Shown one piece after another: positions 53,901 to 64,000 of a DNA stretch of 64,000 bases. The notes below the pieces were generated by a model. That model was not told the origin of the DNA. It did not search any database and saw only the letters and a list, made by a program, of their open reading frames with translations. The DNA lies in NCBI GenBank assembly GCA_964035545.1, contig OZ037767.1, positions 14,038,801-14,102,800 of the forward strand. Direction: 5' to 3'. The DNA comes from Bugula neritina (taxonomy: Eukaryota > Bryozoa > Gymnolaemata > Cheilostomatida > Bugulidae). A program made the translations under genes and the position numbers. Numbering within the stretch: the first letter of the stretch is position 1; each line of letters opens with the position of its first letter.

Positions 53901-56739
53901 ACACAATTCTTTTATATAATGCAGTATATTACATAATATATATATAATGTTATGATAAATATTACATAATATAATATATTTTTATTTCATACTACAATAT
54001 TATAAGTAAAAATTAGCTCAAACAGCTTACAACTAGCTGACAATTGGTTTTCACAGCTAAGTAGATAGAGTCCTTGTAACCAAAGTTTAAAAAATTAAAT
54101 TCCAGATTAACACATGATTGCATATATTATATTATATCACATATTATTGAAAGTAAGTCTGTTTTAACAGAATTAGTCAGAAATAGAGCATCAAATTTGT
54201 GAAAGGTACGGAAGTACAGCTTAAATTGTTTGCTCTTCGTAGCTCAACAATCACAAAGATGTAACGTGTTGATATTTCCCAGTGATCCCTTGTGGTGAAA
54301 TGGTTAGCCTTCTTGCTTGCAAGCTGGTAGTTCCGGGTTCGAATCCCAGTGGGGGGCAAAAGTTTATTGTTTAGACTTTAGAAGAAGGCTCTATATTTTG
54401 ATGTTATATGCATGTATGTCACTATACTCAGTCAATAATTCAGGGTTCAGTTTGACACATAAACGGCATTGTGGGCACACTGTGAAATGAGCCAAGTTTC
54501 TGTTACAATAATGAGTCATCTATCTGTAGGCTATCCTAGAGTCAATGCAGAAGTATCAGCTGAAGGCGTGTGTGGCCCTGGCAGACTACTCGAGCTACTC
54601 CAAGAAACTCAGTCTAATCAAGTCCTTTGTACTTCCTGAAACTCAGTTTGTGACTTTGTCGTCTTACATCAACCAGAGTGTAAGTTGTCATTTCTTTGAT
54701 TATCAGCATTTCTGTAGTGGCTTAGATGTACATTAAATAGTATTTGGAGTTATGCTATCATAGGAAACTTTATAGGTGATTCAAAGTTTTTATTGCTAAT
54801 GAAATTGAAATTGTTGATTACTGCATGTCGGCCTGCGCACGACTAGCTAGGCTTGGTCTCTTCATCACCTCATATGTCTCTATAATATGTTTTTTTTCAT
54901 AAATATTATGTTGCTGAGAAATAAAACCAAGAGACAAACTGCCTAAAGTTGGGTTAATTTCAAAGTTTGAGATTTTGAGTTAAGAGGTGATGAGACTGAG
55001 ACACACCCTCTTCTACCACTAAGCTCTATTTGTGTCATCAAGGTGTCTTTAACTAAAAAAAAAAAATGTTATATAAGCATTTTGGAAAACATTTTATATA
55101 AACAGCATTAGGATGCAATATGGAGTAATACGATATTATATAACATGGTATTGCCATATATATGTATGTGATAAAGTCACTTAGTGTTGAATAGAATATT
55201 ATAGAACATGATGGTAACACACATATAACATGATATATTATATATTATATGACAATAGGTTAGCCAACTGAATATTGATAACAACAAGTATGCGTCAGGA
55301 TTCAGGGGAAAGAAACAGCAAGATTGGGAAGAGTATCAGCAGGAAGAATTTAAAAAGTGAGATAAATGAATATTAGTAATAACATATACAGTATATACTA
55401 GTAATAACATATACAGTATATACTAGTAGTAACATATACAGTATATACTAGTAATAACATATACAGTATATATACTAGTAATAACATATACAGTATATAT
55501 ACTAGTAATAAAATATACAGTATATACTAGTAATAACATATACAGTATATATACTAGTAATAAAATATACAGTATATATACTAGTAATAACATGTGCAGT
55601 ATGTACTAGTAATAACATATACAGTATATATACTAGTAATAACATATACAGTATATATACTAGTAATAACACATACAGTATATACTAGTAATAACATATA
55701 CAGTATATATACTAGTAATAACATATACAGTATATATACTAGTAATAACATATACAATATATATACTAGTAATAACATATATAGTATATATACTAGTAAT
55801 AACATATACAGTATATATACTAGTAATAACATATACAGTATATACTAGTAATAACATATATACAGTATATATACTGTATATATGTTATTACTAGTATATA
55901 TACAGTATATATACTAGTAATAACATATACAATATATATACTAATAATAACTCACCTGTTGCAGGTGGACGGTTTGGAACATGACAGATCAACCTCAGAG
56001 GAAGAATGGCGCATGCTGTCAGCAACAAACTACAGGTCAGAGGTTAAAGGATTGCATGCTGCCAATAACAGGGCTGAGTAATTTCTACATTGTACTTTTC
56101 TAATCATGCTATAATAAAATATTACACAATAGCAATAGTAATGGTCAATATAGCAATAACATGTCTGTATGCATGTGTTGGGAGTGTGTGTGTGCGTGTG
56201 TGTGTGCGTGTGTGTGTGTGCGTGCGTGTGTGCGTGTGTGTGTGTGCGTGCGTGTGTTGTGTGTGTGTGTGCGTGTGTGTGTGTGCGTGCGTGTGTTGTG
56301 TGTGTGTGCGTCTGTATGTGTGTGAAATGTAATAACAAATTTATACCACACACTTTATAACAATATGAACAAAAAAAAGTAATTTAAACACCAACATCTT
56401 TCTAGTAAACAATTGTTGTTTATAGAACGCCACTCAGAGGTGAATGCATACAGCCATCCGCAGAGATATGAGGACACGACCCCCAATGTTATTCCAAGCA
56501 GGTTTGGGCCTCAAGCTAGCTTGCCTAGAGAGGGGGCACACTACCTACCACCCACTCAGAGCGCCATAGAACCCTCATACTATAATGGGTACTCAGTCTA
56601 CCAACAACCTCCACAAGTCGCACACCTGCTATCTGGTAGAAGTCAGTGGGCTATGGCACACGGCCCGCACCCAACTATTCAGTATAACATCTCTCAGCCC
56701 AACAACATTGTAAACTCTGTTACTTACTACTCGCTTTGA
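50944..56739 (+). CDS. Divergent T-box protein, tandem copy 2
   Basis: Nine exons join in frame: 50944-50966, 51683-51789, 51975-52158, 52485-52648, 53564-53673, 54530-54679, 55259-55356, 55965-56035, 56426-56739, giving 406 aa. The T-box covers about residues 74-262: VGLRLSPRSKDTELWYRL, MIVTKQGRNVYPKVVLEL, FIEVVPVDHNKYTY, HFHPESPMTGEKWMQK, FTKLKLSNKLDANDY, FVLPETQFVTLSSYINQS and VSQLNIDNNKYASGFR. This is closer to a canonical T-box than copy 1 but still divergent: NNPFAKGFRD reads NNKYASGFRG, and Y-Q-N is altered to Y-I-N. The subfamily (Tbx2/3, Tbx4/5, Brachyury or other) cannot be decided by eye. Exons 1 and 4 have the same lengths (23 and 164 nt) as in copy 1. The C-terminus is rich in Pro, Gln, Tyr and His. 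Introns carry microsatellites, two SINE heads and a minisatellite. Confidence 0.88.
52952..53155. mobile_element. TIR element of the 'CTCCCTCCGTATCTCAC' family, copy 3 (T-box 2 intron 4)
   Basis: A single left terminus (cagtgcccctctgtatctc) is followed by the diverged body (tgacatggcagaataccaga, ttttgtccctatata) and a decayed right end. It is older or more degraded than the other copies. Confidence 0.7.
53378..53465 (-). mobile_element. tRNA-derived SINE family A head (T-box 2 intron 4)
   Basis: Reverse complement: gtttacctagtggtctcggg, tgtaatggttagcacacttg, cttgcaagccaaaggtcctg and ggttcgattcccagtagagg. Both polymerase III boxes are intact. Confidence 0.75.
54280..54362 (+). mobile_element. 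tRNA-derived SINE family A head (T-box 2 intron 5)
   Basis: cccagtgatcccttgtggtg, aaatggttagccttcttgct and gggttcgaatcccagtgggg form a tRNA-like head with an intact B box. Confidence 0.75.
55375..55950. repeat. 24-26-bp minisatellite in T-box 2 intron 7
   Basis: About 22 copies of actagtaataacatatacag plus tatat(at), with an inverted pair near 55855-55920 making a local palindrome (gtatatatactgtatata core). It spans almost the whole intron. Confidence 0.9.
56183..56325. repeat. (TG)n/(TGCG)n microsatellite in T-box 2 intron 8
   Basis: Alternating TG and CG dinucleotides over about 140 bp, prone to Z-DNA, including two larger repeats of about 46 bp (gcgtgcgtgtgttgtgtgtg). Confidence 0.95.
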
Positions 56740-57991
56740 TATTCTATAACCCTCTGCTAAGGTGAAGGTCATTAACTATAGTCTAGCAATTAATTAAATA
56801 GTTACATAATACATAAAGTAATATAAGATATATACTATCTTATGTAACTAGTTACCAAATTTTCAATTTATATATTATTATTTAAACTTGATATACATTT
56901 AATAGCTCAGTTATACTTCAACTAAAGATTAGGACACTTAACCATGAGCTAGTCACTAGCTGTTGCCATTTTACACTGTTTACTGTTATCATAAAACGCC
57001 TCACATTTATATTAAATAAAGGGAAACAGAGAATAAATATGATATCTAGCTGTTTATATGACACTTTGCATGTAAGTAACAGGGAAAGTTACACGATCTA
57101 TGATTAGATAACATATTGACAAATGCTGAATTAGCTTTTACTCGTTACAGTAGTTGGGGAAGGGAAAATGTATATGAAATGCTATTAACTAATGCTGAAT
57201 GCATGCAAGGTGGTAAAGTGGACATTGTAATATCTAAGTTAGCAAATTATTGATGCATGTAATATAACTTGAGTTTTCAGTCACTTTATATACCAGGATT
57301 CTGGTCAATTTCAAGATAGAACTGTGATTTCGTCTTAACTTTCATTATAGAGGCGTGGCTAAAAAGTGTTGGACAACTCCCATAATGGTTATTAGTTGTT
57401 AATATACATGGGAAGCAATCAACAATGTGAGCAAAGAAAAAAACTACTCGCTTTTAAACAAACTACTGAAAATACATGCAAGTATTATAATATATGTAAG
57501 CATATATTTTATTATATATGAACCAGAATATCATACAGATGCTTTAAATAATAGAGAAACAAATCATTGAGTTCATAATTAAGATATTTACAGAAAACAA
57601 TATAATTAAAACACTTTAAAGCTACAGTTGGTGCAAATTTAGGCAAAATCTAAAGACATAGACAGGATTTGATTTGCTACATAGAACAAAAAGAAAATTT
57701 AATTTTGATTAATTTTGTAAAACATGCCATTATAAAGACTCATTCGGATAAAGAATAAACACATAATTAATCTAAAATAATTAAACTACATTCCATAATT
57801 GTTATGTAACAGACCTAATACATTTACATGTACAAATTGCTACTAAAAAGAGGATTCTTTCGCATTACTAATCACAGAAATTTGAAACAAGCCTATGAAA
57901 ACTTGAGGAGCTAAAATTGTGTCACTAAAATCTAGAGTTGATGCAATGATACATGTATATACAGTGAGATCATGCTGGTACGTGAGCGGAA
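56740..57991. other. Spacer between convergent T-box 2 and the LBR-like gene
   Basis: AT-rich sequence with an aataaa at 57015 for T-box 2; nothing else is supported. Confidence 0.5.
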
Positions 57992-60142
57992 TTAAAACAC
58001 GTAAGGAATGAATTTGTAGGGCACGACTTCGGTGTATTTCACCCAAGCATCTCCGTACCGCTGGTGGCAGCTTTTCTCGTCAGCAATTACCTTAGCGACC
58101 AGGAGACTGATCAAGTAAACAGGGTAAAAGTACGGCAGGGCGTAGCTGCAGCCTGTAAGCATAATAATTCAAATACAGATAACTCCAAAAGAGCACAATT
58201 ATATCAGTAGTGATGAAAATTAACTTGTAAGTCAAAAGAGTAATAACATATTTATACACTGCTCCCTCTGTATCTCACTAATCTATGGGTCTCGAAATCT
58301 CAATTCGTGACATAATAGAGTACCAGATTTAACTCACTAATCCATTAAATTCAGCCATTTTGTCCCTATACACACATAGATAAGCCACAAAAAGAGGGTC
58401 TAAGCTCTTTTCATGGCCTAAGGAATGTTGTGAGATATGGAGCAGTGAGATACAGAGGGAGCAGTGAGATACAGAGGGAGCAGTGAGGTACAGAGGGAGC
58501 TATGAGATACAGAGGGAGCAGTGAGATACAGAGGGAGCAGTGAAATACAGAGAGAGCCGTGAGATACAGAGGGAGCCGTGAGATACAGAGGGAGCAGTGA
58601 GATACAGAGGGAGCTGTGAGATACAGAGGGAGCAGTGAGATACAGAGGGAGCTGTGAGATACAGAGGGAGCTGTGAGATACAGAGGGAGCTGTGAGATAC
58701 AGAGGGAGCTGTGAGATATAGAGGGAGCCGTGAGATACAGAGGGAGCAGTGAGATACAGAGGGAGCAGTGAGATACAGAGGAAGCCGTGAAATGCAGAGG
58801 GAGCACTGAGATACAGAGGGAGCCGTGAGATACAGAGGGAGCAGTGAGATACAGAGGGAGCTGTGAGATATAGAGGGAGCAGTGAGATACAGAGGGAGCA
58901 GTGAGATACAGAGGGAGCAGTGAGATACAGAGGAAGCCGTGAAATGCAGAGGGAGCACTGAGATACAGAGGGAGCCGTGAGATACAGAGGGAGCAGTGAT
59001 ATACAGAGGGAGCTGTGAGATACAGAGGGAGCTGTGAGATACAGAGGGAGCAGTGAGATACAGAGGGAGCTGTGAGATATAGAGGGAGCAGTGAGATACA
59101 GAGGGAGCTGTGAGATATAGAGGGAGCAGTGAGATACAGAGGGAGCAGTGAGACACAGAGGGAGCACTAAATTGAAAGAAAATGGCATACCACAGGGCAG
59201 ACTCCAAGCTACAGCCATAATGAGATCACCAAGGTAGTTGGGGCGTCTGACAATACCCCACCACCCAGAGCATATGATTCTCTTGCCAGCAGCTGTGGGT
59301 ATGCTGGAGAGATGAGAGAGGTCCGGGTTGTAAGGGTTCTTTCTGAACTCATTCTTCTGCCAGTTGGAGCCGATATAGAAAACCAGACCCACAGCTGAAG
59401 TAGAAAACAAGCCAAATAGCTACGCTTTCACCAGCATAGTATGGGTCATTCTACTTAATTTAGTACGCACTGTATATCTCTAGTTTTTAGCTGTTTTTCA
59501 CAGTTTAGCTTGTAATGTATACAGTTTATTGCAATGAACTGATAGAATATTAACCAATACAAATGAATAAGCAAGGTTGTTTTCTAATTTTGTTTGATTT
59601 CCTATGCTTTATCCTAATCTTTTAGTAAATTTAGGTGTGTGGATGTGATGAAAAAGTATCATGCCCGCACACCCAAATTACTAAAAATTAGGATAAAACC
59701 TAGAAAATCAAGCAAAATTAGAAAACAACCTTCCTTATTCAGTTGTATTGGTTAATATTACTATCAGCTCAATGCAATAAACTGCATATATTACAAGCTA
59801 AACTGTGAAAAACAGCTAAAAACTAGAGATGTATAGTGTGTACTAAATTAAGTAGAATGAGTTGTATATGATTGAGTGGATAGGATTTGACTGCCTTTCA
59901 TTGATTAATCTTCGTTTAGGTAATTGATCAGGATATTTTATATAACCTAAGCAATAGCCACACTAACCGTTGAGAATGAAAACAGCTGCCAATGCATAGG
60001 GATTGGTCATGCCCGCTTTGGGGTACAGGTACAGAAATCGAGCTTGCAGAGAGAAGATGAATGGGAAAAGACTCAGACAGGCCCAAACAGACAAGAAGCC
60101 GATTCCTTCACTTCTGAAATCGGCAGTGCTAAACCAAAATTG
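57992..60142 (-). CDS. LBR-like C-terminal cassette A (three exons, distal)
   Basis: Exons 59968-60142 (175 nt), 59191-59394 (204 nt) and 57992-58152 (161 nt) have exactly the lengths and phases of cassette B. They read [62 protein letters not shown] and end [10 protein letters not shown] with a stop. The first exon accepts phase 0, so it could follow the same KNE donor at 62255 if cassette B is skipped. The signature HRxxRD reads AKVIAD, more degraded than in cassette B. Intron 1 contains a long palindrome and intron 2 a TIR-derived minisatellite. It is either an alternative terminal exon set or the tail of a partial tandem gene duplication; no separate 5' exons or promoter were found between the cassettes. 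Confidence 0.85.
58257..59168. mobile_element. TIR element copy 4 with its right end expanded into a minisatellite
   Basis: The left terminus and body (58257-58435) match the other copies. From about 58430 to 59168 the right terminus is repeated as a 19-bp unit (gtgagatacagagggagca) close to 39 times, with small variants (agc/agct/agcc). The array ends 22 bp before the splice donor of an LBR-like exon. Because 19 is not a multiple of 3 and the unit lacks stops on the minus strand, long repetitive reading frames appear that are not genes. Confidence 0.9.
59440..59865. mobile_element. Long fold-back element in LBR-like cassette A, intron 1
   Basis: Arms of about 200 bp (about 59440-59650 and 59660-59865) are inverted copies with few mismatches. 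Shared words include ctctagtttttagctgttttt and catt ctacttaatttagta. The whole is nearly a 425-bp palindrome without coding capacity, typical of a fold-back or MITE insertion. Confidence 0.85.
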
Positions 60143-60748
60143 CTAAAATACAAAACAAAAGGTCATTAAAGTAGGACATTATTCAATTTTATACATGGAC
60201 ACAATGCTAAGCTACACAGAAAAATGACAATATTTATTTAAAACTTATCAATCTGCTTAGAATTTTTTTAGGAATGATGAAAGAAAAGGCGCAACCTAGA
60301 TATATAAATACTAAAAATTAAAACAGCAAAATGTAGCTGGTAGCCACATTTTGCAACGCTCTATGGTATCATAGCAATGAAATGAGGCAGCGCCCTTAAC
60401 AATACCTTATTTGTGAAATGAGGCAGCACCATTAGCAATATTTTATTTGTAATAAATGATTATATTTGAAAATGCTACACTTGAAACATTGGACTTGCAG
60501 ACCAGAAAAAAGACAGTATAAATATAGAGTACTTTTTATTAATTCTATAACATGTTCAACATATCAACTTGGTAAAATGAATCAATAATTTCTAGCACTG
60601 CATCAACACAACATTAAAGAAATAAAACTTTTTGATTAAAAAGGATAACAATCTTATACTATAATGAGATTTAAAATAAAGCATGCATATTTGAACTATA
60701 ATACCAAAAAAGAAATATTTGTAGAGAAAAAAATTATGTTGATTGACG

Positions 60749-61650
60749 CTAAAATATGTAAGGGATAATTCTGTAGGGGACCAGTTTGGTATACTTGATC
60801 CAAGACTTCCCATATCTTTGATGACACCTTTTTTCATCATTGACTACCCGAACCATCAACAGGACAAGCAAATATGTTGGGTAAAAGTATGGTAAAGCAT
60901 AGCTGTAACCTACAAGATAAAGAATTCAGAGAATAAAGAAAGGAAATTGAGAAGTAAGGATTGTGTTGAGTTAGAATACCAAGCAAGAAAATGTCATAAT
61001 GTAAAATACTGAGTTTGAAGAGCTATATGAATATTTGTGGAGATTAAATGGCTCGGAGTGACTCTATTTCACATTGATGTGACAACAAATGCTTATAATT
61101 GGCTTGGATGTAGGATAGCTTTTTACCACATGGTAGACTCCAAGCTAAGGCCATTATCAGGTCACCCAAATAGTTGGGACGTCTTACGACACCCCACCAC
61201 TCAAAACATAATAGAATTTTTCCAGTTGAAGTAGGTATACCAGGAAAACGAACTATTGGGCGAAGAAAAGGATTTCTCCGAAATTCATATTTCTGTAAAT
61301 TTGAGCCAATAAAAGCGAGCAATCCAGCCCCTACAAATAACAAAAGTTAAACAATTTCTAGAAAAAAGTGAATATATATAAAGTTGAAGACTTGACATGC
61401 TTCAAATAAAATTAATAGATTGAAAATGATTGATCTGTTGCAGACTGTAAGAGTAGAGACGAGTAGGTTAGTTACCTTCAACTAGGCAGATAAGAGCAAG
61501 ATATATGGGATGAGAAACCCCTTCCGCTGGGTGCAGATACAAAAATCGAGTGGTGTAAGTGTAGAGAAAAGGGAGGAAGGAGAAAAGTCCTATCGACAGC
61601 ATAAACCCAAAGCCGTGTGCAGCAAAGTCCAAATGATATACTAACATGGC
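60749..61650 (-). CDS. LBR-like C-terminal cassette B (three exons, proximal)
   Basis: Exons 61476-61650 (175 nt), 61127-61330 (204 nt) and 60749-60909 (161 nt) read [19 protein letters not shown], then [36 protein letters not shown] and a last exon ending [10 protein letters not shown] with a stop. They follow KNE of the common exon in phase 0. They match the C-terminus of LBR and ERG24 (compare [33 protein letters not shown]). The ERG4/ERG24 signature HRxxRD reads VRVVND here: the Arg matching the HR Arg is kept, but the His and second Arg are lost. Together with the common exons this gives one complete C-terminus. Confidence 0.85.
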
Positions 61651-62254
61651 CTGAAATAAAAAAATGAATATGCAAGTAAAAATACACATTTATTTTACTA
61701 GAATGGATTTATTAGACTTGCATTCATAGTAAATATAGTTCTGTTAGCAACATGGGTCATGTCACACTAAGTGATCAGAAATTTAAGAAACAATACAGAT
61801 GAGAAAAGGCCTTGAAAACAATTTGTCTGAAGATCTACGGGCAATAGGACGGGATTGAATACTATTACATATATTACAAAAATACTATATATGATTAAAT
61901 TTTAGTATAAACTGCTAAAATGCGTAATTTAATTATTGATATCGAATCGTATAATTAAATTAATTTTTTGTTAAAATATTATGATGAGAAAATAGTGAAC
62001 TTCAAAGAAACATTTTATTTAGTGTACTCATTAATATAGTACTATAGAAACATACCTCAAGAGGAGAGGGTCATCTTCTCACTTTTACTCCAAAATTGTA
62101 GAAACATCTGAACTGTCATGTTAAAAACCGCTACCGATAACCCCTCTCCCCCCCAAAGGAAATAATCCGCTCGCGAGCCACAAGGTACCACCGCATACAT
62201 TACAGCGCTGAGACGAAACCGCGTGACATGACCCAACGGGGAGATGCTACTGAC

Positions 62255-64000
62255 CTCGTTCTTGACAGTCATCACCACGTAGAGCGTGTGGAACAAGACA
62301 ACCAGTGCCAGAGCTGGTTGAACCTTCTGATCCGCCTTGAACTGAGCGGCTAGATACATCCAGTCCACCACCATCCAGGCTATCAAACCGGAGCGGAACA
62401 CAACCTGCTTGACATCAAATGACGAGCAACGAGGATTCAGTTCCCGACCCATCCAGAAGTCATTGAGAAAAGTTCCTGCAACCAAATAACTTTGAACATA
62501 ATAACTAGTGAATTACTTTCAAACGAAAACATTAAACCGTGTTGTGTGCAGACTTTGGCCAAACTTGAGTTATTCAAAGAGTTCCCTGCAAGACTTTTGT
62601 ATCTATAGTAAGCTTTAAACTCACTGCTCTAACCACCATAGACTTCTGTACACTCAAATTTAGCTAACATAAATATGCTTTCTTTTGAAAAGATCCTATT
62701 AAGATGATTACATGCAGAATGCTTTTGAGGATTTATTCAGCCGGTGCACATAACTCTTACTTAGGTTACAGGAACTTACAAACATATTCAACATGACATA
62801 AAAATGCTAGATTTGCAGAAAATATTCGATCAAAATTAAATGTAGAGAAAAAGTGTGTTGAATACCTCATACATACTGACCATGAAATAAAGTAATGCTA
62901 TCTAGTAGTGATTTTTCTCATCAACTCAAGTATTTATAAAAAATAGAGGATTTTCAGAATTTAAAATAGCTAACCGTTAGAGCCAGGACATCTCTGATTG
63001 GCCGGAGCCTTTCTCCCACACATAAACACTTCGAGAGCAAAGATGAGAGAGATGATAACACTGGCAGAGACAAACTGGAGGTAGTGTTTTGCCACGTAGT
63101 CCATCGGACAGCCACTGGTGACAGCATAACCAAAGGCAGCACCGGCAGCAATGAGAGTGAGCCAACCTGTGACAGCATCGTACCAGTAAACGCTGCATGA
63201 TAGGCAAACTATTAGAAAACTGAAACTATTTATAAAGATTAGTAATAATTCAACATGCTTATAACATGCAACAGATAGGGAGCAGCCGTAGTCTAGGGGT
63301 TAAAACGTTTCAAACCCAGTAAAGACTATTGGTGATGTTAGGAAGAGTACCAGTCATAATTGCTCCTGTGCTGCATATGAATAAGCCCTTAGCCCACTTT
63401 AACAAAAAATCCTTTTTATCAGGGGTTTCTCACAGGGATGGCGACTATAAACTTGCATGAGTTTTTTTTGTAACATACAACAAATAGATTGAATGATGTA
63501 GTTAAATTTTCTATTTATAAGCATAAAATTTGATTCAATTCTCAGATATTAACTGTCTCCACATGTGATGACACTGTAGAAACTGTGTATATTGCTTATT
63601 ATTGAGATTCAACAGGAGGGAAAACACCATTCATTACATGAGAAAAAAGGAAACAAATGGCCAACTGTAAGTGAAGTGACACTGAAAGCAATTTGATTGT
63701 CATTCCTAATAATATGTGTATTCCATGTAGTTGTGAACAAATAAAGAAGACAACTTCTAATTCCAGCAATGAAGTGGCAATATTCAAAAATACAATATAA
63801 TTTATCAAGCTTAATGGGAAACCTAAAGTTAGATTTTCATAACAGAGGTAACTAGTTGACTTGAAGTTACAAACGGACAATTCCTACTAACGGCTTACTA
63901 TTTTAAAATATTAAAATGCAGGACACGTTGTGAAACCAGGAGTTGCTAAAACTGCTGGAAAACTAACCATTGCATCTGTAGTCGAGACGACTCCCATCTT
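62255..64000 (-). CDS. Lamin B receptor / delta14-sterol reductase-like protein, common exons (5' part beyond the window)
   Basis: Exons on the minus strand: 63968-64000 (cut by the window edge; DGSRLDYRCNG), 62975-63192 (membrane helices, with YVAKHYLQFVSASVIISL) and 62255-62475 (FWMGRELNPR, SGLIAWMVVDWMYLAAQF, LFHTLYVVMTVKNE). GRELNPR and the flanking helices match LBR, TM7SF2 and ERG24, multi-pass proteins of the nuclear envelope or ER. The last exon ends in phase 0 at KNE, where two alternative downstream cassettes can be joined. The junction between 63968 and 63192 does not keep frame as drawn (phase 1 to phase 2), so a small unseen exon or another splice site probably lies in 63193-63967. 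The N-terminal part that would separate LBR (Tudor domain) from TM7SF2 is outside. Confidence 0.8.
63278..63456 (+). mobile_element. tRNA-derived SINE family B (LBR-like intron)
   Basis: gagcagccgtagtctagggg starts the head; part of the anticodon arm is deleted; the body and tail (ggatggcgactataaacttg) are intact. It lies in the interval where an extra LBR-like exon is suspected. Confidence 0.8.

Noticed and set aside
54280-54362. Functional tRNA genes at SINE heads
   Set aside because: The heads are dispersed with shared non-tRNA flanks, have mismatched arms, and several lack parts; they are SINE promoters.
58418-59410. Reading frame of 330 codons on the minus strand
   Set aside because: Its first about 70 codons are a real LBR-like exon, but the rest is intronic 19-bp minisatellite past a good splice donor; orthologues continue in the next exon instead.
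62057-62485. 142-codon frame as a full LBR-like exon
   Set aside because: Only 62255-62475 matches the family; after KNE the frame runs past a gtcagt donor into unrelated intron sequence.

Overview
This is a window of an AT-rich animal nuclear genome. The genes are split into many small exons by short GT-AG introns of mostly 0.1-2 kb. Microsatellites, tRNA-derived SINEs, MITE-like fold-back elements and a decayed Ty3/gypsy retroelement are scattered between and within them. The gene content (carbohydrate sulfotransferase 15-like tandem genes, SPOUT1, a stathmin-domain gene, T-box genes, a lamin-B-receptor/sterol-reductase-like gene, a Bcl-2-like gene) fits an invertebrate bilaterian, perhaps a lophotrochozoan. 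The species cannot be fixed from sequence alone. All gene models were joined by hand from splice sites, reading phase and protein similarity recalled from family knowledge.

Layout. 1.3-15.9 kb: two tandem Golgi sulfotransferase paralogues on the + strand (2432-8802 and 12367-15893), each with 8 coding exons of identical length and 424 codons. Homologous upstream blocks show that the promoter region was duplicated too. 17.0-19.8 kb: the 3' part of a divergent Bcl-2-like gene on the - strand. 20.4-21.5 kb: an inverted, broken copy of the last sulfotransferase exon plus its 3' flank. 21.8-23.1 kb: a long hairpin and a degenerate Ty3/gypsy pol fragment. 23-26 kb: SINE-rich spacer. 26.0-27.9 kb: an unrecognised coiled-coil gene. 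29.4-35.2 kb: SPOUT1 on the + strand. 36.4-40.5 kb: a stathmin-domain gene on the - strand, with an RFX-type X-box about 1.2 kb upstream of its ATG. 45.3-49.9 and 50.9-56.7 kb: two tandem, divergent T-box genes with the same 9-exon architecture. 58.0-64.0 kb: the 3' part of a lamin-B-receptor/delta14-sterol-reductase-like gene on the - strand, running off the right edge. Its last three exons occur twice in tandem with identical lengths and phases.

The genes look like unrelated neighbours rather than a functional cluster. The main theme is local duplication: tandem genes (sulfotransferases, T-box), a tandem exon cassette (LBR-like), an inverted partial copy (sulfotransferase 3' end), a tandemly repeated splice acceptor (SPOUT1) and a transposon terminus expanded into a minisatellite (LBR-like intron).
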